NCBI GenBank assembly: GCA_027943245.1
Contig: JANDJZ010001014.1
Location: 1-21,174, forward strand
Origin: Acanthamoeba sp. SK_2022b
Lineage: Eukaryota; Discosea; Longamoebia; Acanthamoebidae
Length of the DNA stretch: 21,174 nucleotides
Reading direction: 5' to 3'
The notes beneath the pieces were generated by a model. The model was given only the letters and a program-made list of their open reading frames with translations, was not told the origin of the DNA and ran no database searches. Made by a program: the position numbers and the translations under genes. Positions 8,211 through 15,227 of this stretch are shown here, in pieces (the stretch's first letter is position 1; every line of letters starts with the position of its first letter).

Positions 8211-8444
8211 ATGACGTTAGGTTCTGTCTTTACCAATAATCGGACACAGGCTGTACGCTTGCCTGCAGAGGTGCGTTTCCCTGATACCGTTTCTAAAGTG
8301 ACCGTCCGCGTAGTGGGCAAAGAGCGCATTCTTGCCCCCCTGGAGAATACCTGGGATAGCTTCTTCTGTGCGGAAAATGAGGTGAGCGATGATTTCCTCA
8401 ATGAACGTGCCGGGCAGCACCAGCGCGAGCGGGAAGATTTTTGA
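8211..8444 (+). CDS. vapB: VapB-type antitoxin
   Basis: This 77-residue protein has an N-terminal AbrB/MazE-like swapped-hairpin DNA-binding domain (about residues 1-45; note TNNRTQAVRLPAEVRFP) and an acidic, charged tail that in this family wraps around the PIN-domain toxin. AAAGGAGG (8198-8205) lies 5 bases before the ATG. Its stop overlaps the toxin start by one base (TGATG at 8442-8446), typical coupling that keeps antitoxin in excess. Base composition looks more A/T-rich than the flagellar genes beside it, and the gene separates cheZ from flhB, which are normally adjacent; both suggest acquisition by transfer. The family is secure from domain plus partner; the exact subfamily is not. Confidence 0.9.
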   Translation: MTLGSVFTNNRTQAVRLPAEVRFPDTVSKVTVRVVGKERILAPLENTWDSFFCAENEVSDDFLNERAGQHQREREDF

Positions 8445-8842
8445 TGTTCAGCCATATGCTGGACACCAACATTGTTATCTATGTCATTAAGCGCCGCCCG
8501 CTGGAAGTGCTGGAGGCATTCAATCGCTATGCAGGTAAAATGGTCATTTCGTCGATCACCTATGGCGAATTGGTTCACGGGGTGGAGAAAAGCGCTCGCC
8601 CAGCGGTGAACGCCAGAGTCGTTGAGGATTTTGTCTCCCGATTGGACATTCTCGATTACAGCGCCAAAGCAGCATCGCACTACGGCAACATCCGGGCTGC
8701 GCTGGAACGCCAGGGAACGCCTATTGGCGTAAACGATCTACATATCGCCGGGCATGCGCGCAGCGAAGGATTGATCCTGGTGACCAATAATCGACGCGAA
8801 TTTGAGCGCGTTGAGGGTTTGCGGCTGGAAAATTGGTTGTAA
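8444..8842 (+). CDS. vapC: VapC-type PIN-domain ribonuclease toxin
   Basis: This 132-residue protein is a single PIN domain, a Mg-dependent RNase fold. Members related to enterobacterial plasmid VapC cleave initiator tRNA; the substrate here is not shown. Acidic and polar active-site positions are all present: Asp7 (MLDTN), Glu42 (TYGEL), Asp98 (GVNDLHIAG) and the TNN-REF signature near residues 114-120. It therefore appears intact. I chose the ATG at 8444, which overlaps the antitoxin stop, over an in-frame TTG at 8441. The C-terminus RLENWL is typical. No terminator is obvious between its stop and flhB, so vapBC transcripts may enter the flhB region. Confidence 0.92.
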   Translation: MFSHMLDTNIVIYVIKRRPLEVLEAFNRYAGKMVISSITYGELVHGVEKSARPAVNARVVEDFVSRLDILDYSAKAASHYGNIRAALERQGTPIGVNDLHIAGHARSEGLILVTNNRREFERVEGLRLENWL

Positions 8843-8917
8843 CCTCTCCCTGATGGTCTCATCCCCTAAATAACCCGCCTTTTCCCCCGTTGTTCCGTCA
8901 ATGACATCGCCAATTTT

Positions 8918-8946
8918 TTGGCATGCTGACCGCCATTCTTTACCCT
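8918..8946 (+). promoter_or_regulatory. Tentative flhBAE promoter
   Basis: TTGGCA (8918-8923), a 17-base spacer and TACCCT (8941-8946) lie about 20 bases before the flhB GTG. Upstream, AAATAACCCG (8868-8877) resembles one half of an FlhDC-binding site. flhBAE is a class 2 FlhDC-dependent operon in relatives, so a promoter is expected in this 126-base gap between vapC and flhB. The assignment of these exact bases is weak. Confidence 0.35.
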
Positions 8947-8968
8947 CTCGACACAGGAACGGCGTTTC

Positions 8969-10120
8969 GTGGCTGAAGACAGCGATCTGGAAAAAAGCGA
9001 GGCCCCCACGCCCCACAGGCTGGAGAAGGCGCGTGAAGACGGCCAGATCCCGCGTTCCCGCGAACTGACCTCGGTACTGATGCTGCTCTCGGGCCTCGCG
9101 ATCATCCTGATGTCCGGCAGCAACATGGCGCAACAGCTGGCGGCGATGCTCACGCAGGGGTTGAACTTCGACCATGGCATGGTCAGCAACGATAAACAGA
9201 TGCTGCGCCAACTGGGCATGTTGCTGCGCCAGACCGTACTGGCGCTGTTGCCAATCATGGCGGGGCTGGTGCTGGTGGCGCTCGCCGCGCCGATGCTGTT
9301 GGGAGGCATTCTGTTCAGCGGCAAGTCGATCAAATTCGATTTGAAGCGGCTGAACCCGTTGTCCGGATTGAAGCGCATCTTTTCCAGCCAGGTGCTGGCC
9401 GAGCTGCTGAAAGGGATCCTGAAAGCAACGCTGGTCGGCTGGGTGACAGGCCTCTATCTCTGGCATAACTGGGCGGCAATGCTGCATCTGATGACCCAGC
9501 AGCCGCTCGATGCGTTGGGCAATGCGCTGCAGATGATTCTGTTCTGCGGTTTTCTGGTGGTGCTGGGATTGACGCCGATGGTGGCGTTCGACGTGTTCTA
9601 CCAGCTGTGGAGCCACTTCAAAAAGCTGAAGATGACCAAGCAGGATATTCGCGACGAATTCAAAGACCAGGAAGGGGACCCGCACGTTAAGGGACGTATT
9701 CGCCAGCAGCAGCGGGCGATCGCCCGGCGCCGCATGATGGCCGATGTGCCCAAGGCGGACGTGATCGTCACCAACCCGACGCACTACGCCGTCGCGTTGC
9801 AGTACAACGACAAAAAAATGAGTGCGCCGAAAGTGCTGGCCAAGGGGGCCGGCGAAATCGCCTTGCGCATTCGCGAACTCGGTGCGGAGCACCGCATCCC
9901 GATGCTGGAAGCGCCGCCGCTGGCGCGTGCGCTGTATCGACACAGCGAGATTGGACAACATATTCCGGCCACCCTGTATGCCGCGGTCGCCGAAGTGCTG
10001 GCCTGGGTGTACCAACTGCGCCGCTGGCGGCGCGAGGGCGGCCTGATCCCGAAAAAACCTGAACGTTTACCGGTGCCGGAAGCACTGGATTTTGCAAGAG
10101 AGAGTGACTCTGATGGCTAA
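8969..10120 (+). CDS. flhB: FlhB flagellar export switch protein
   Basis: FlhB is an inner-membrane component of the flagellar type III export gate that switches substrate class from rod/hook to filament. The 383 residues begin at GTG 8969 with EAPTPHRLEKAREDGQIPRSREL, a family signature. Four membrane segments lie roughly in residues 30-220, followed by the cytoplasmic domain. The autocleavage motif NPTH is intact at residues 269-272 (codon for Asn269 at 9773). Distal conserved blocks are DVPKADVIV, MSAPKVLAKGAG and EAPPLARALYRH. AGGA (8955-8958) is about 10 bases upstream of the GTG. The gene overlaps flhA by 8 bases. Confidence 0.97.
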   Translation: MAEDSDLEKSEAPTPHRLEKAREDGQIPRSRELTSVLMLLSGLAIILMSGSNMAQQLAAMLTQGLNFDHGMVSNDKQMLRQLGMLLRQTVLALLPIMAGLVLVALAAPMLLGGILFSGKSIKFDLKRLNPLSGLKRIFSSQVLAELLKGILKATLVGWVTGLYLWHNWAAMLHLMTQQPLDALGNALQMILFCGFLVVLGLTPMVAFDVFYQLWSHFKKLKMTKQDIRDEFKDQEGDPHVKGRIRQQQRAIARRRMMADVPKADVIVTNPTHYAVALQYNDKKMSAPKVLAKGAGEIALRIRELGAEHRIPMLEAPPLARALYRHSEIGQHIPATLYAAVAEVLAWVYQLRRWRREGGLIPKKPERLPVPEALDFARESDSDG

Positions 10121-12191
10121 TTTGGCCTCCCTGCTTCGTTTGCCGGGCAATTTTAAAGATACGCAGTGGCAGGTGTTGGCCGGCCCGGTGTTGATCCTGC
10201 TGATCCTGTCGATGATGGTGCTGCCGTTGCCGGCGTTTATCCTCGACCTGCTGTTTACCTTCAACATCGCGCTGTCGATCATGGTGCTGCTGGTGGCGAT
10301 GTTCACCCAGCGCACGCTCGAATTCGCCGCCTTCCCGACCATTCTGCTGTTCTCCACGCTGCTGCGTTTGTCGCTCAACGTCGCGTCCACGCGCATCATC
10401 TTGCTGGAGGGGCACACCGGTTCCGCCGCCGCCGGCCGCGTGGTGGAGGCCTTCGGGCACTTCCTGGTGGGGGGCAACTTCGCCATCGGTATCGTGGTGT
10501 TCATCATCCTGGTGTTGATCAACTTCATGGTCATCACCAAGGGGGCCGGGCGTATCGCCGAAGTGGGCGCGCGTTTCGTCCTGGACGGCATGCCGGGTAA
10601 ACAGATGGCGATCGACGCCGATCTGAACGCCGGGTTGATCGGCGAGGACGAAGCGAAGAAACGCCGCGCCGAAGTCACCCAGGAGGCCGATTTCTACGGC
10701 TCGATGGACGGCGCCAGTAAATTCGTGCGCGGCGACGCCATCGCCGGCCTGATGATCATGGTGCTGAACGTGGTCGGCGGCCTGTTGGTCGGCGTGGTGC
10801 AACACGGCATGGAGCTGGGGGCGGCAGCGGAAAGCTATACGCTGCTGACCATCGGCGACGGCCTGGTGGCGCAGATCCCGGCGTTGGTGATCTCTACCGC
10901 CGCCGGCGTTATCGTCACTCGCGTCGCGACCGATCAGGACGTCGGCGAGCAGATGGTGGGCCAGCTGTTCAACAATCCGCGCGTGATGCTGCTGAGCGCC
11001 GGGGTACTGGGGCTGTTGGGCCTGGTGCCGGGCATGCCGAACCTGGTGTTCCTGCTGTTTACCGCCGCTTTGCTGGGCCTGGCCTGGTGGCTGCGCGGCC
11101 GTGAACAACAGGCACCGAAAGCGGTGGAGGCGCCGGTGATGCCGGACAACCCGCAGGCCGCCGAAGCCAGCTGGGCCGACGTGCAGTTGGAGGATCCGCT
11201 GGGGATGGAGGTGGGTTATCGGTTGATTCCGATGGTCGATTTTCAACAAAACGGTGAGCTGCTGGGGCGTATCCGCGGTATTCGCAAGAAATTCGCGCAG
11301 GACATGGGGTATCTGCCGCCGGTGGTACACATTCGCGACAACCTGGAACTGCCGCCTGCCAGCTACCGCATCCTGATGAAAGGCGTCGAGATCGGCAGCG
11401 GTGAAGCGCAGCCGGGCCGCTGGCTGGCGATCAACCCCGGCAATGCCGTGGGTGAGCTGGCGGGAGACAAAACCGTCGATCCGGCCTTTGGGCTCGAGGC
11501 GGTGTGGATCGACAGCGCCTTGCGCGAGCAGGCGCAGATCCAGGGCTTTACCGTGGTTGAAGCCAGCACCGTTGTGGCGACGCACCTCAATCACCTGATC
11601 GGCCAGTTCGCCAGCGAGCTGTTTGGCCGCCAGGAAACCCAACAGTTGCTGGATCGCGTGTCGCAGGAGATGCCGAAACTGACCGAAGACTTCGTGCCGG
11701 GTGTGGTATCACTGACCACGCTGCACAAGGTGCTGCAAAACCTGCTGGCCGAGCGTGTTTCTATCCGCGATATGCGCACCATCGTCGAAACGCTGGCGGA
11801 GCATGCTCCGGCGCAAAGCGATCCTTATGAGCTGACCACCGTGGTGCGGGTAGCGCTGGGCAGGGCGATCACGCAGCAGTGGTTCCCGGGCAACGGCGAG
11901 ATTCAGGTCATCGGTTTGGATACCCAGCTGGAGCGCCTGTTGTTGCAGGCGTTGCAGGGCGGTGGCGGCCTGGAGCCGGGGCTGGCCGATCGCCTGCTGG
12001 ATCAGGCGCGCCAGGCGCTGCAGCGGCAAGAGATGCTCAGCGCGCCGCCGGTGCTGCTGGTCAACCATGCGCTGCGTGCCTTGCTGGCGCGCTTTCTGCG
12101 CCGCAGCCTGCCGCAGATCGTGGTGTTGTCCAACCTCGAAATCAACGACGATCGCCAGATTCGCATGACGTCGACCATTGGAGCCGCCTGA
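10113..12191 (+). CDS. flhA: FlhA flagellar export gate protein
   Basis: FlhA is the large proton-conducting export-gate subunit whose cytoplasmic ring docks chaperone-substrate complexes. It has 692 residues, the E. coli length. The N-terminal half has about eight membrane helices (first near residues 20-40). The FHIPEP-family region includes VITKGAGRIAEVGARFVLDG and MPGKQMAIDADLNAGLIGED. A linker with QLEDPLGMEVGYRLIPMVD leads to the cytoplasmic domain. I chose ATG 10113, which gives the family start MANLASLLRLP and overlaps the end of flhB by 8 bases. The stop overlaps the flhE start by one base (TGATG), so flhB, flhA and flhE are translationally coupled. Confidence 0.98.
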   Translation: MANLASLLRLPGNFKDTQWQVLAGPVLILLILSMMVLPLPAFILDLLFTFNIALSIMVLLVAMFTQRTLEFAAFPTILLFSTLLRLSLNVASTRIILLEGHTGSAAAGRVVEAFGHFLVGGNFAIGIVVFIILVLINFMVITKGAGRIAEVGARFVLDGMPGKQMAIDADLNAGLIGEDEAKKRRAEVTQEADFYGSMDGASKFVRGDAIAGLMIMVLNVVGGLLVGVVQHGMELGAAAESYTLLTIGDGLVAQIPALVISTAAGVIVTRVATDQDVGEQMVGQLFNNPRVMLLSAGVLGLLGLVPGMPNLVFLLFTAALLGLAWWLRGREQQAPKAVEAPVMPDNPQAAEASWADVQLEDPLGMEVGYRLIPMVDFQQNGELLGRIRGIRKKFAQDMGYLPPVVHIRDNLELPPASYRILMKGVEIGSGEAQPGRWLAINPGNAVGELAGDKTVDPAFGLEAVWIDSALREQAQIQGFTVVEASTVVATHLNHLIGQFASELFGRQETQQLLDRVSQEMPKLTEDFVPGVVSLTTLHKVLQNLLAERVSIRDMRTIVETLAEHAPAQSDPYELTTVVRVALGRAITQQWFPGNGEIQVIGLDTQLERLLLQALQGGGGLEPGLADRLLDQARQALQRQEMLSAPPVLLVNHALRALLARFLRRSLPQIVVLSNLEINDDRQIRMTSTIGAA

Positions 12192-12595
12192 TGAAACGTT
12201 GTCTGTTCGTGTTGTGTTTGCTGGCGCCGTTAACCGCCGGTGCGGTGTCCGGTTCCTGGGTGGCCGAAGGGGTGGGCGTGACGTTGGAACAGGGCGGCAT
12301 GCGCGATGAGTCCGCCGGTTTGCGGCCGCCGAACGCGTTGCCGGATGCCAATGCGCGCATCACCAGCGTCAGCTGGCGCTACCGTTTACTGGGGCCGGAG
12401 CCGGCCGGGCTGCAGGCCCAGCTGTGTACGGTGAACCGCTGCATTCCGCTCGGCGGCGGCAGCGGCAGCAGCAACGGTTTGCAGGGCGAACCGGCCAATG
12501 CGGAATTGCGCTTTGTCTATTACGTGCAGTCGCAAGGCGGGTTGAATCCGCCGCTGCGCGTGATTGGCAATCAGGTCATCGTCAATTATCAGTAG
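12191..12595 (+). CDS. flhE: FlhE, periplasmic flagellar accessory protein
   Basis: FlhE is a small periplasmic protein found only in a subset of enterobacteria. It has been linked to limiting proton leakage through the export gate. The 134-residue product has a signal peptide (MKRCLFVLCLLAPLTAGA, cleavage near residue 18) and a mature beta-rich domain. Cys79 and Cys84 in LCTVNRC could form a disulphide. The ATG overlaps the flhA stop by one base. The stop (12593-12595) is only 2 bases from the convergent antitoxin stop on the other strand, so no terminator fits between them. Confidence 0.95.
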   Translation: MKRCLFVLCLLAPLTAGAVSGSWVAEGVGVTLEQGGMRDESAGLRPPNALPDANARITSVSWRYRLLGPEPAGLQAQLCTVNRCIPLGGGSGSSNGLQGEPANAELRFVYYVQSQGGLNPPLRVIGNQVIVNYQ

Positions 12596-12597
12596 GG

Positions 12598-12900
12598 TCA
12601 GGCCAGAATTTGCAGGCCGTTGCGTTCCACCAGTGACAGCAGCTTCATTGCGGCGGAGTTCGGTTGCGCTTCGCCGCGCTCCCATTTCTGTACCGCCTTT
12701 TTACTGACGTTGAGATACAGCGCAAACACCGGCTGACTGACGTTTTCCCGTTCGCGCAGCGCGCGGATCTCGGCCGGCCCGAACTGTTTCACCGGCCGCA
12801 GGCACAGCATGTCGAAGGTGCGCATGGTCACGTCGTCGACGAAACCGGCGCGGTGCAGGCCCTGAACTTCCTGGTGGATCTCGGCAAGAATTTTACTCAT
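12598..12900 (-). CDS. XRE-family antitoxin (HigA-like), partner of the RelE-like toxin
   Basis: This 100-residue protein has an N-terminal helical part likely used for toxin contact and a C-terminal helix-turn-helix at about residues 42-80. The HTH is recognised from IRALRERENVSQPVFALYLN followed by VSKKAVQKWERGEAQP, a classic XRE/Cro-type pattern. Antitoxins of HigA or NadS type have this architecture and bind the module's operator. Its start overlaps the toxin's end by 8 bases (12893-12900), and the toxin comes first, the HigBA order. It reads towards flhE and stops 2 bases from it. Expected roles are toxin neutralisation and autorepression; the operator candidate is 13286-13304. Confidence 0.88.
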   Translation of the reverse strand: MSKILAEIHQEVQGLHRAGFVDDVTMRTFDMLCLRPVKQFGPAEIRALRERENVSQPVFALYLNVSKKAVQKWERGEAQPNSAAMKLLSLVERNGLQILA

Positions 12901-13267
12901 CGCTTAGCCTCCGTAATTCCTTGTTGTTGACCAGCTGGTAAAGTCTGAATGGCGAATAATCCAGATACAGCGCAGCCAGATGTTTCAATCCTTGTAACTC
13001 GTCCGTACTGATGTTTTCTCTCTCGCTTTTGGCAAAGCCGCGCATAAAAAACAGGCGTTCTTCATCGCGAAAAACGATCAGTACCCGATAACCGCCCCGT
13101 TTGCCCGCACCAGCCCGAGCGATTCGCTTCTTGTACACGCAACCGCCAAGACTGGCGTCGTACAGCTGACGTTGCATTTCTCGCGCCGCTTTCACTATCG
13201 TGGCGTCGCTGATGCGCTCGCGCGCGGCAAAACCCTGAAAGGTTTTGGTGAGATAAATGTCGGCCAT
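12893..13267 (-). CDS. RelE/HigB-like type II toxin (DUF1044-type RelE family)
   Basis: This 124-residue basic protein resembles the RelE-like group formerly called DUF1044. The core KKRIARAGAGKRGGYR (about residues 46-61) and FFMRGFAKSEREN (about 73-85) are its hallmark. RelE-superfamily members of this kind are ribosome-dependent mRNA interferases; activity here is inferred from family and context. AGGGAG lies a few bases before the ATG. The C-terminal third (LAALYLDYSPFRLYQLVN) overlaps the antitoxin start. The frame is intact. The pair lies between flhE and flgN, which are neighbours in related flagellar loci, so it appears to be an insertion. Confidence 0.87.
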   Translation of the reverse strand: MADIYLTKTFQGFAARERISDATIVKAAREMQRQLYDASLGGCVYKKRIARAGAGKRGGYRVLIVFRDEERLFFMRGFAKSERENISTDELQGLKHLAALYLDYSPFRLYQLVNNKELRRLSDE

Positions 13268-13285
13268 TCGCTCTCCCTGCGAATC

Positions 13286-13304
13286 TATACCCGTTAAGGG
13301 TATA
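13286..13304. promoter_or_regulatory. Dyad operator and promoter of the HigBA-like module
   Basis: TATACCC (13286-13292) and GGGTATA (13298-13304) are perfect 7-bp arms around GTTAA, 19 bases before the toxin ATG. Read on the minus strand, TTGAAA (13310-13305) and TATAGA (13289-13284) could be -35 and -10 with a short 15-base spacer containing the dyad. XRE antitoxins commonly repress through such sites. Confidence 0.65.
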
Positions 13305-13497
13305 TTTCAAGTGGTTTAAAAATAACCACAGGGTGACAAGCGGCCAAAGGGAAAGAAATAGCCAAATTCACCGCATGCGCAGCCTGGCGCATAACGTTAA
13401 GGGAATTCAGAAAGCGATAAGAAGAAAATGCGAGAGGGCGCGCATAGCCGGGTAAACCCGCGCCCGGTGGTGCGCACACCGGGCGAAATCAGGGGGG
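13305..13497. other. Intergenic region between flgN and the toxin gene: small inverted repeats, no gene
   Basis: No convincing gene is seen here. The region holds an inverted repeat GTGGTT/AACCAC (13311-13316 and 13324-13329) and ATGCGC/GCGCAT (13375-13380 and 13387-13392). It also holds a second copy of CGTTAAGGG (13395-13403), which repeats part of the toxin operator (13292-13300). The hairpin at 13461-13485 lies next to flgN. The stretch is more A/T-rich than its neighbours. Confidence 0.5.
13461..13485 (-). terminator. Hairpin downstream of flgN, without a clear T tract
   Basis: CGCCCGGTG (13461-13469) and CACCGGGCG (13477-13485) form a 9-bp perfect stem 12 bases past the flgN stop on the minus strand. 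A second small stem, CGGGT/ACCCG (13449-13460), follows directly. No proper T run comes next, so termination of flgMN transcripts may be incomplete and could continue towards the toxin gene. Confidence 0.45.
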
Positions 13498-13932
13498 TTA
13501 GACGCCGATTTTTCTGCCGAGCAGGCTGCCGGCGTGCGACTGGCCGTCCGGGCCATACAGCGATTTGTTGTTCTTGCTGAGGATCGCCAGCGCCTGAGCG
13601 TTATGGTCGATCTGCTGATTGAGCAACAGGCCATTGTGCTGATTCTTCTCGCGCAGCGTTTGGCTCAGCAGTTGAACGCGTTGCCAGCGATCGGCCAAGG
13701 GCGCATGGCTGGCGTAGGGCGCGCGTTGCCCGCAGGCTTTTTCCTGCTCCAGACGCTGTTGCTCGAGGTAGGCGACCGTCGCCAGCAGTTGGCTTTTGGC
13801 ATCGGTTACGCGCTGCAGCGCCACGCCGGGCAACTGGCCGGAACACAGCAAGTCGTGCTCTTCCTCCAGCACGCCATTGAGCGCCTGCAGCGTTTCCAAC
13901 AGTTTATCCAGCAGTTGTGCCAGGTTTTCCAT
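13498..13932 (-). CDS. flgN: FlgN, export chaperone for hook-filament junction proteins
   Basis: FlgN is a cytoplasmic type III chaperone that binds FlgK and FlgL and delivers them to the FlhA gate. The 144-residue product is almost entirely helical and charged, starting MENLAQLLDKLLETLQALNG, which is the conserved FlgN N-terminus. A later conserved helix includes NQQIDHNAQALAILSK, and the tail SLYGPDGQ precedes the C-terminus. Length is close to E. coli FlgN (about 138). It lies 40 bases after flgM in the same direction, forming the flgMN unit with the FliA promoter at 14382-14408. Confidence 0.96.
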   Translation of the reverse strand: MENLAQLLDKLLETLQALNGVLEEEHDLLCSGQLPGVALQRVTDAKSQLLATVAYLEQQRLEQEKACGQRAPYASHAPLADRWQRVQLLSQTLREKNQHNGLLLNQQIDHNAQALAILSKNNKSLYGPDGQSHAGSLLGRKIGV

Positions 13933-13972
13933 AGTGATGACTTATCCTTTACCGCTACTCGCCGCCGCGCCG

Positions 13973-14284
13973 TCAGTCGCGCCCGGCGATCCATTGAATG
14001 TCGCTCTGCGCGTCTTGCAGCAGCGCGTCGGCGATTTTGCCGGCGTCCATCTTCAGTTCGCCGTTGCGGATCGCATGCTTGATGGCCTCCACCCGGCCCA
14101 TATCGATATCCTGGGTGCCCGGCTGCATCAGGCGCGCCTGCGCCTCGCTCAGTTTGACCTGCGTGCCGCTGACGGCCGTTTCGGCCACGGCGGCCTTACG
14201 CGGTTGGAGCGGGTTGTCGGCCGGGGTTTCACGCGGTTGCACAGTGGAAACCGGCTGTAACCGCTGGGTGCGATCGATACTCAT
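13973..14284 (-). CDS. flgM: FlgM, anti-sigma-28 factor
   Basis: FlgM binds FliA and blocks class 3 transcription until it is exported through the finished hook-basal body. The 103-residue product starts [20 protein letters not shown], the unstructured export-competent N-terminus. The C-terminal FliA-binding helices contain [39 protein letters not shown] and ADALLQD. The C-terminal tail is slightly longer than in E. coli (97 residues). A GGAG Shine-Dalgarno precedes the ATG. It is transcribed from its own FliA promoter and probably also by read-through from flgA, the usual feedback arrangement. Confidence 0.97.
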   Translation of the reverse strand: MSIDRTQRLQPVSTVQPRETPADNPLQPRKAAVAETAVSGTQVKLSEAQARLMQPGTQDIDMGRVEAIKHAIRNGELKMDAGKIADALLQDAQSDIQWIAGRD

Positions 14285-14381
14285 GGTCCATCTCCGTTTA
14301 CGCCGTGACCGCTCGGGGGCGACGACGCTGCAATGAAAGTTTTGCGGCCCTGGTGGCCAATAAAATGCTGCTTGATTTGTC

Positions 14382-14408
14382 TTATCGGCAAGGTTTGCGG
14401 AACCTTTA
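14382..14408 (-). promoter_or_regulatory. Sigma-28 (FliA) promoter of flgMN
   Basis: On the minus strand, TAAAGGTT (14408-14401), an 11-base spacer and GCCGATAA (14389-14382) match the FliA consensus with one substitution in the -35. It lies 5 bases beyond the flgA stop. Transcription would begin near 14375, giving a leader of about 90 bases before flgM. FliA-driven expression of its own inhibitor is established in Salmonella. Confidence 0.9.
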
Positions 14409-14413
14409 CTTTT

Positions 14414-15067
14414 TTATAACGTAATGCGAATCGCGCCGTCGTCTCCGACCACGCCGCTGACGATCTGCCCGGACGCCATGCGCACGCGCACGCTGTCTTC
14501 GGCGGCGGCGTTGTTCATCGCCTTGCCCGCACCGCTGATGTTGAACCCTTCGCCCTGCGCGGTGACCTGTACCGGTTGCCCGGCTTTGATAATCCAGGCG
14601 CGGCGCAGCATGGCGAGGGTCAGCGGTTGGCCGGGGCTGATATTGCGCAGGCTGACGGCGCCTAACGCTTTGCCCGCTTCGGTCAGCGCGCGCGGCGGCA
14701 GGGTATCGAGCCGGCCTTCCTTCAACGCCAGATCCGCCGCGGTCAACCGGCTGCCGGCGCTGATGCCGCGCGCCGAAACCAGATAGCGGCCGAACACCTG
14801 CACCTGCGTCTGGATAAAACGCCGCTCCTGGCCACAGCGCGCCGAAATGCTGACGTTGCCGCCGATCCGCGCGTTGGGCGGCAGCGACAGCTGGGGCAGT
14901 TCGCAGGCGGGCCATTGGGCCGGCGGCGTGCGCACCCGCACTTTCACCTGTACCGGCTCGCCGGTGAACTTGCCTTTGATGAAGCTTTCGATTTGCGTCG
15001 CCAGATCGTCGGCGCGCGCGTTCAGACTGCACAGCAGGCCGATAAGCAGCAGCATTTTACCTTTCAT
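14414..15067 (-). CDS. flgA: FlgA, periplasmic chaperone for P-ring assembly
   Basis: FlgA is exported by Sec and helps FlgI assemble into the P ring. With the start at 15067 it has 217 residues: signal peptide MKGKMLLLIGLLCSLNARA, then a mature protein with SAF-like beta-clip segments (RYLVSARGISAGSRLTAADL and RNISPGQPLTLAMLRRAWII) and the C-terminal stretch SVRVRMASGQIVSGVV. The frame extends to ATGs at 15073 and 15088. I prefer 15067 because GAGAAG lies six bases upstream, and because the likely -10 (TACACT, minus strand 15107-15102) would leave almost no leader for 15088. It is divergent from flgB. Confidence 0.93.
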   Translation of the reverse strand: MKGKMLLLIGLLCSLNARADDLATQIESFIKGKFTGEPVQVKVRVRTPPAQWPACELPQLSLPPNARIGGNVSISARCGQERRFIQTQVQVFGRYLVSARGISAGSRLTAADLALKEGRLDTLPPRALTEAGKALGAVSLRNISPGQPLTLAMLRRAWIIKAGQPVQVTAQGEGFNISGAGKAMNNAAAEDSVRVRMASGQIVSGVVGDDGAIRITL

Positions 15068-15094
15068 CGTCATCTTCTCAAGCTTCATCGGGAT

Positions 15095-15227
15095 ACGCGT
15101 AAGTGTACCCGCAGCGCGCGCAGGCTAAGCAGATAAATAGCGCCCCATTTTGCGTCTATTCCCGCGATAGGGTGGCGCTGGGGACGTTTATCCTGTCGAC
15201 TCCAAATTCTAACCTCGCGGAGGGAGC
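15095..15227. promoter_or_regulatory. Divergent flgA / flgB control region with a candidate FlhDC site
   Basis: AAATAGCG (15135-15142) and the inverted CTATT (15156-15160) form an imperfect dyad (AATAG ... CTATT, 15 bases apart) resembling an FlhDC-binding site. For flgB, TATCCT (15189-15194) is a plausible -10 with no good -35, as expected of an activator-dependent class 2 promoter; GGAGGGAG precedes the ATG at 15228. For flgA, TACACT (15107-15102 on the minus strand) is a plausible -10. Assignments are from sequence pattern and the known divergent arrangement in Salmonella. Confidence 0.5.

Noticed and set aside
8843..8968. Direct repeats or attachment site marking the right end of the vapBC insertion
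   Set aside because: I compared the sequence after vapC with that before 8145 and saw no convincing duplicated target.
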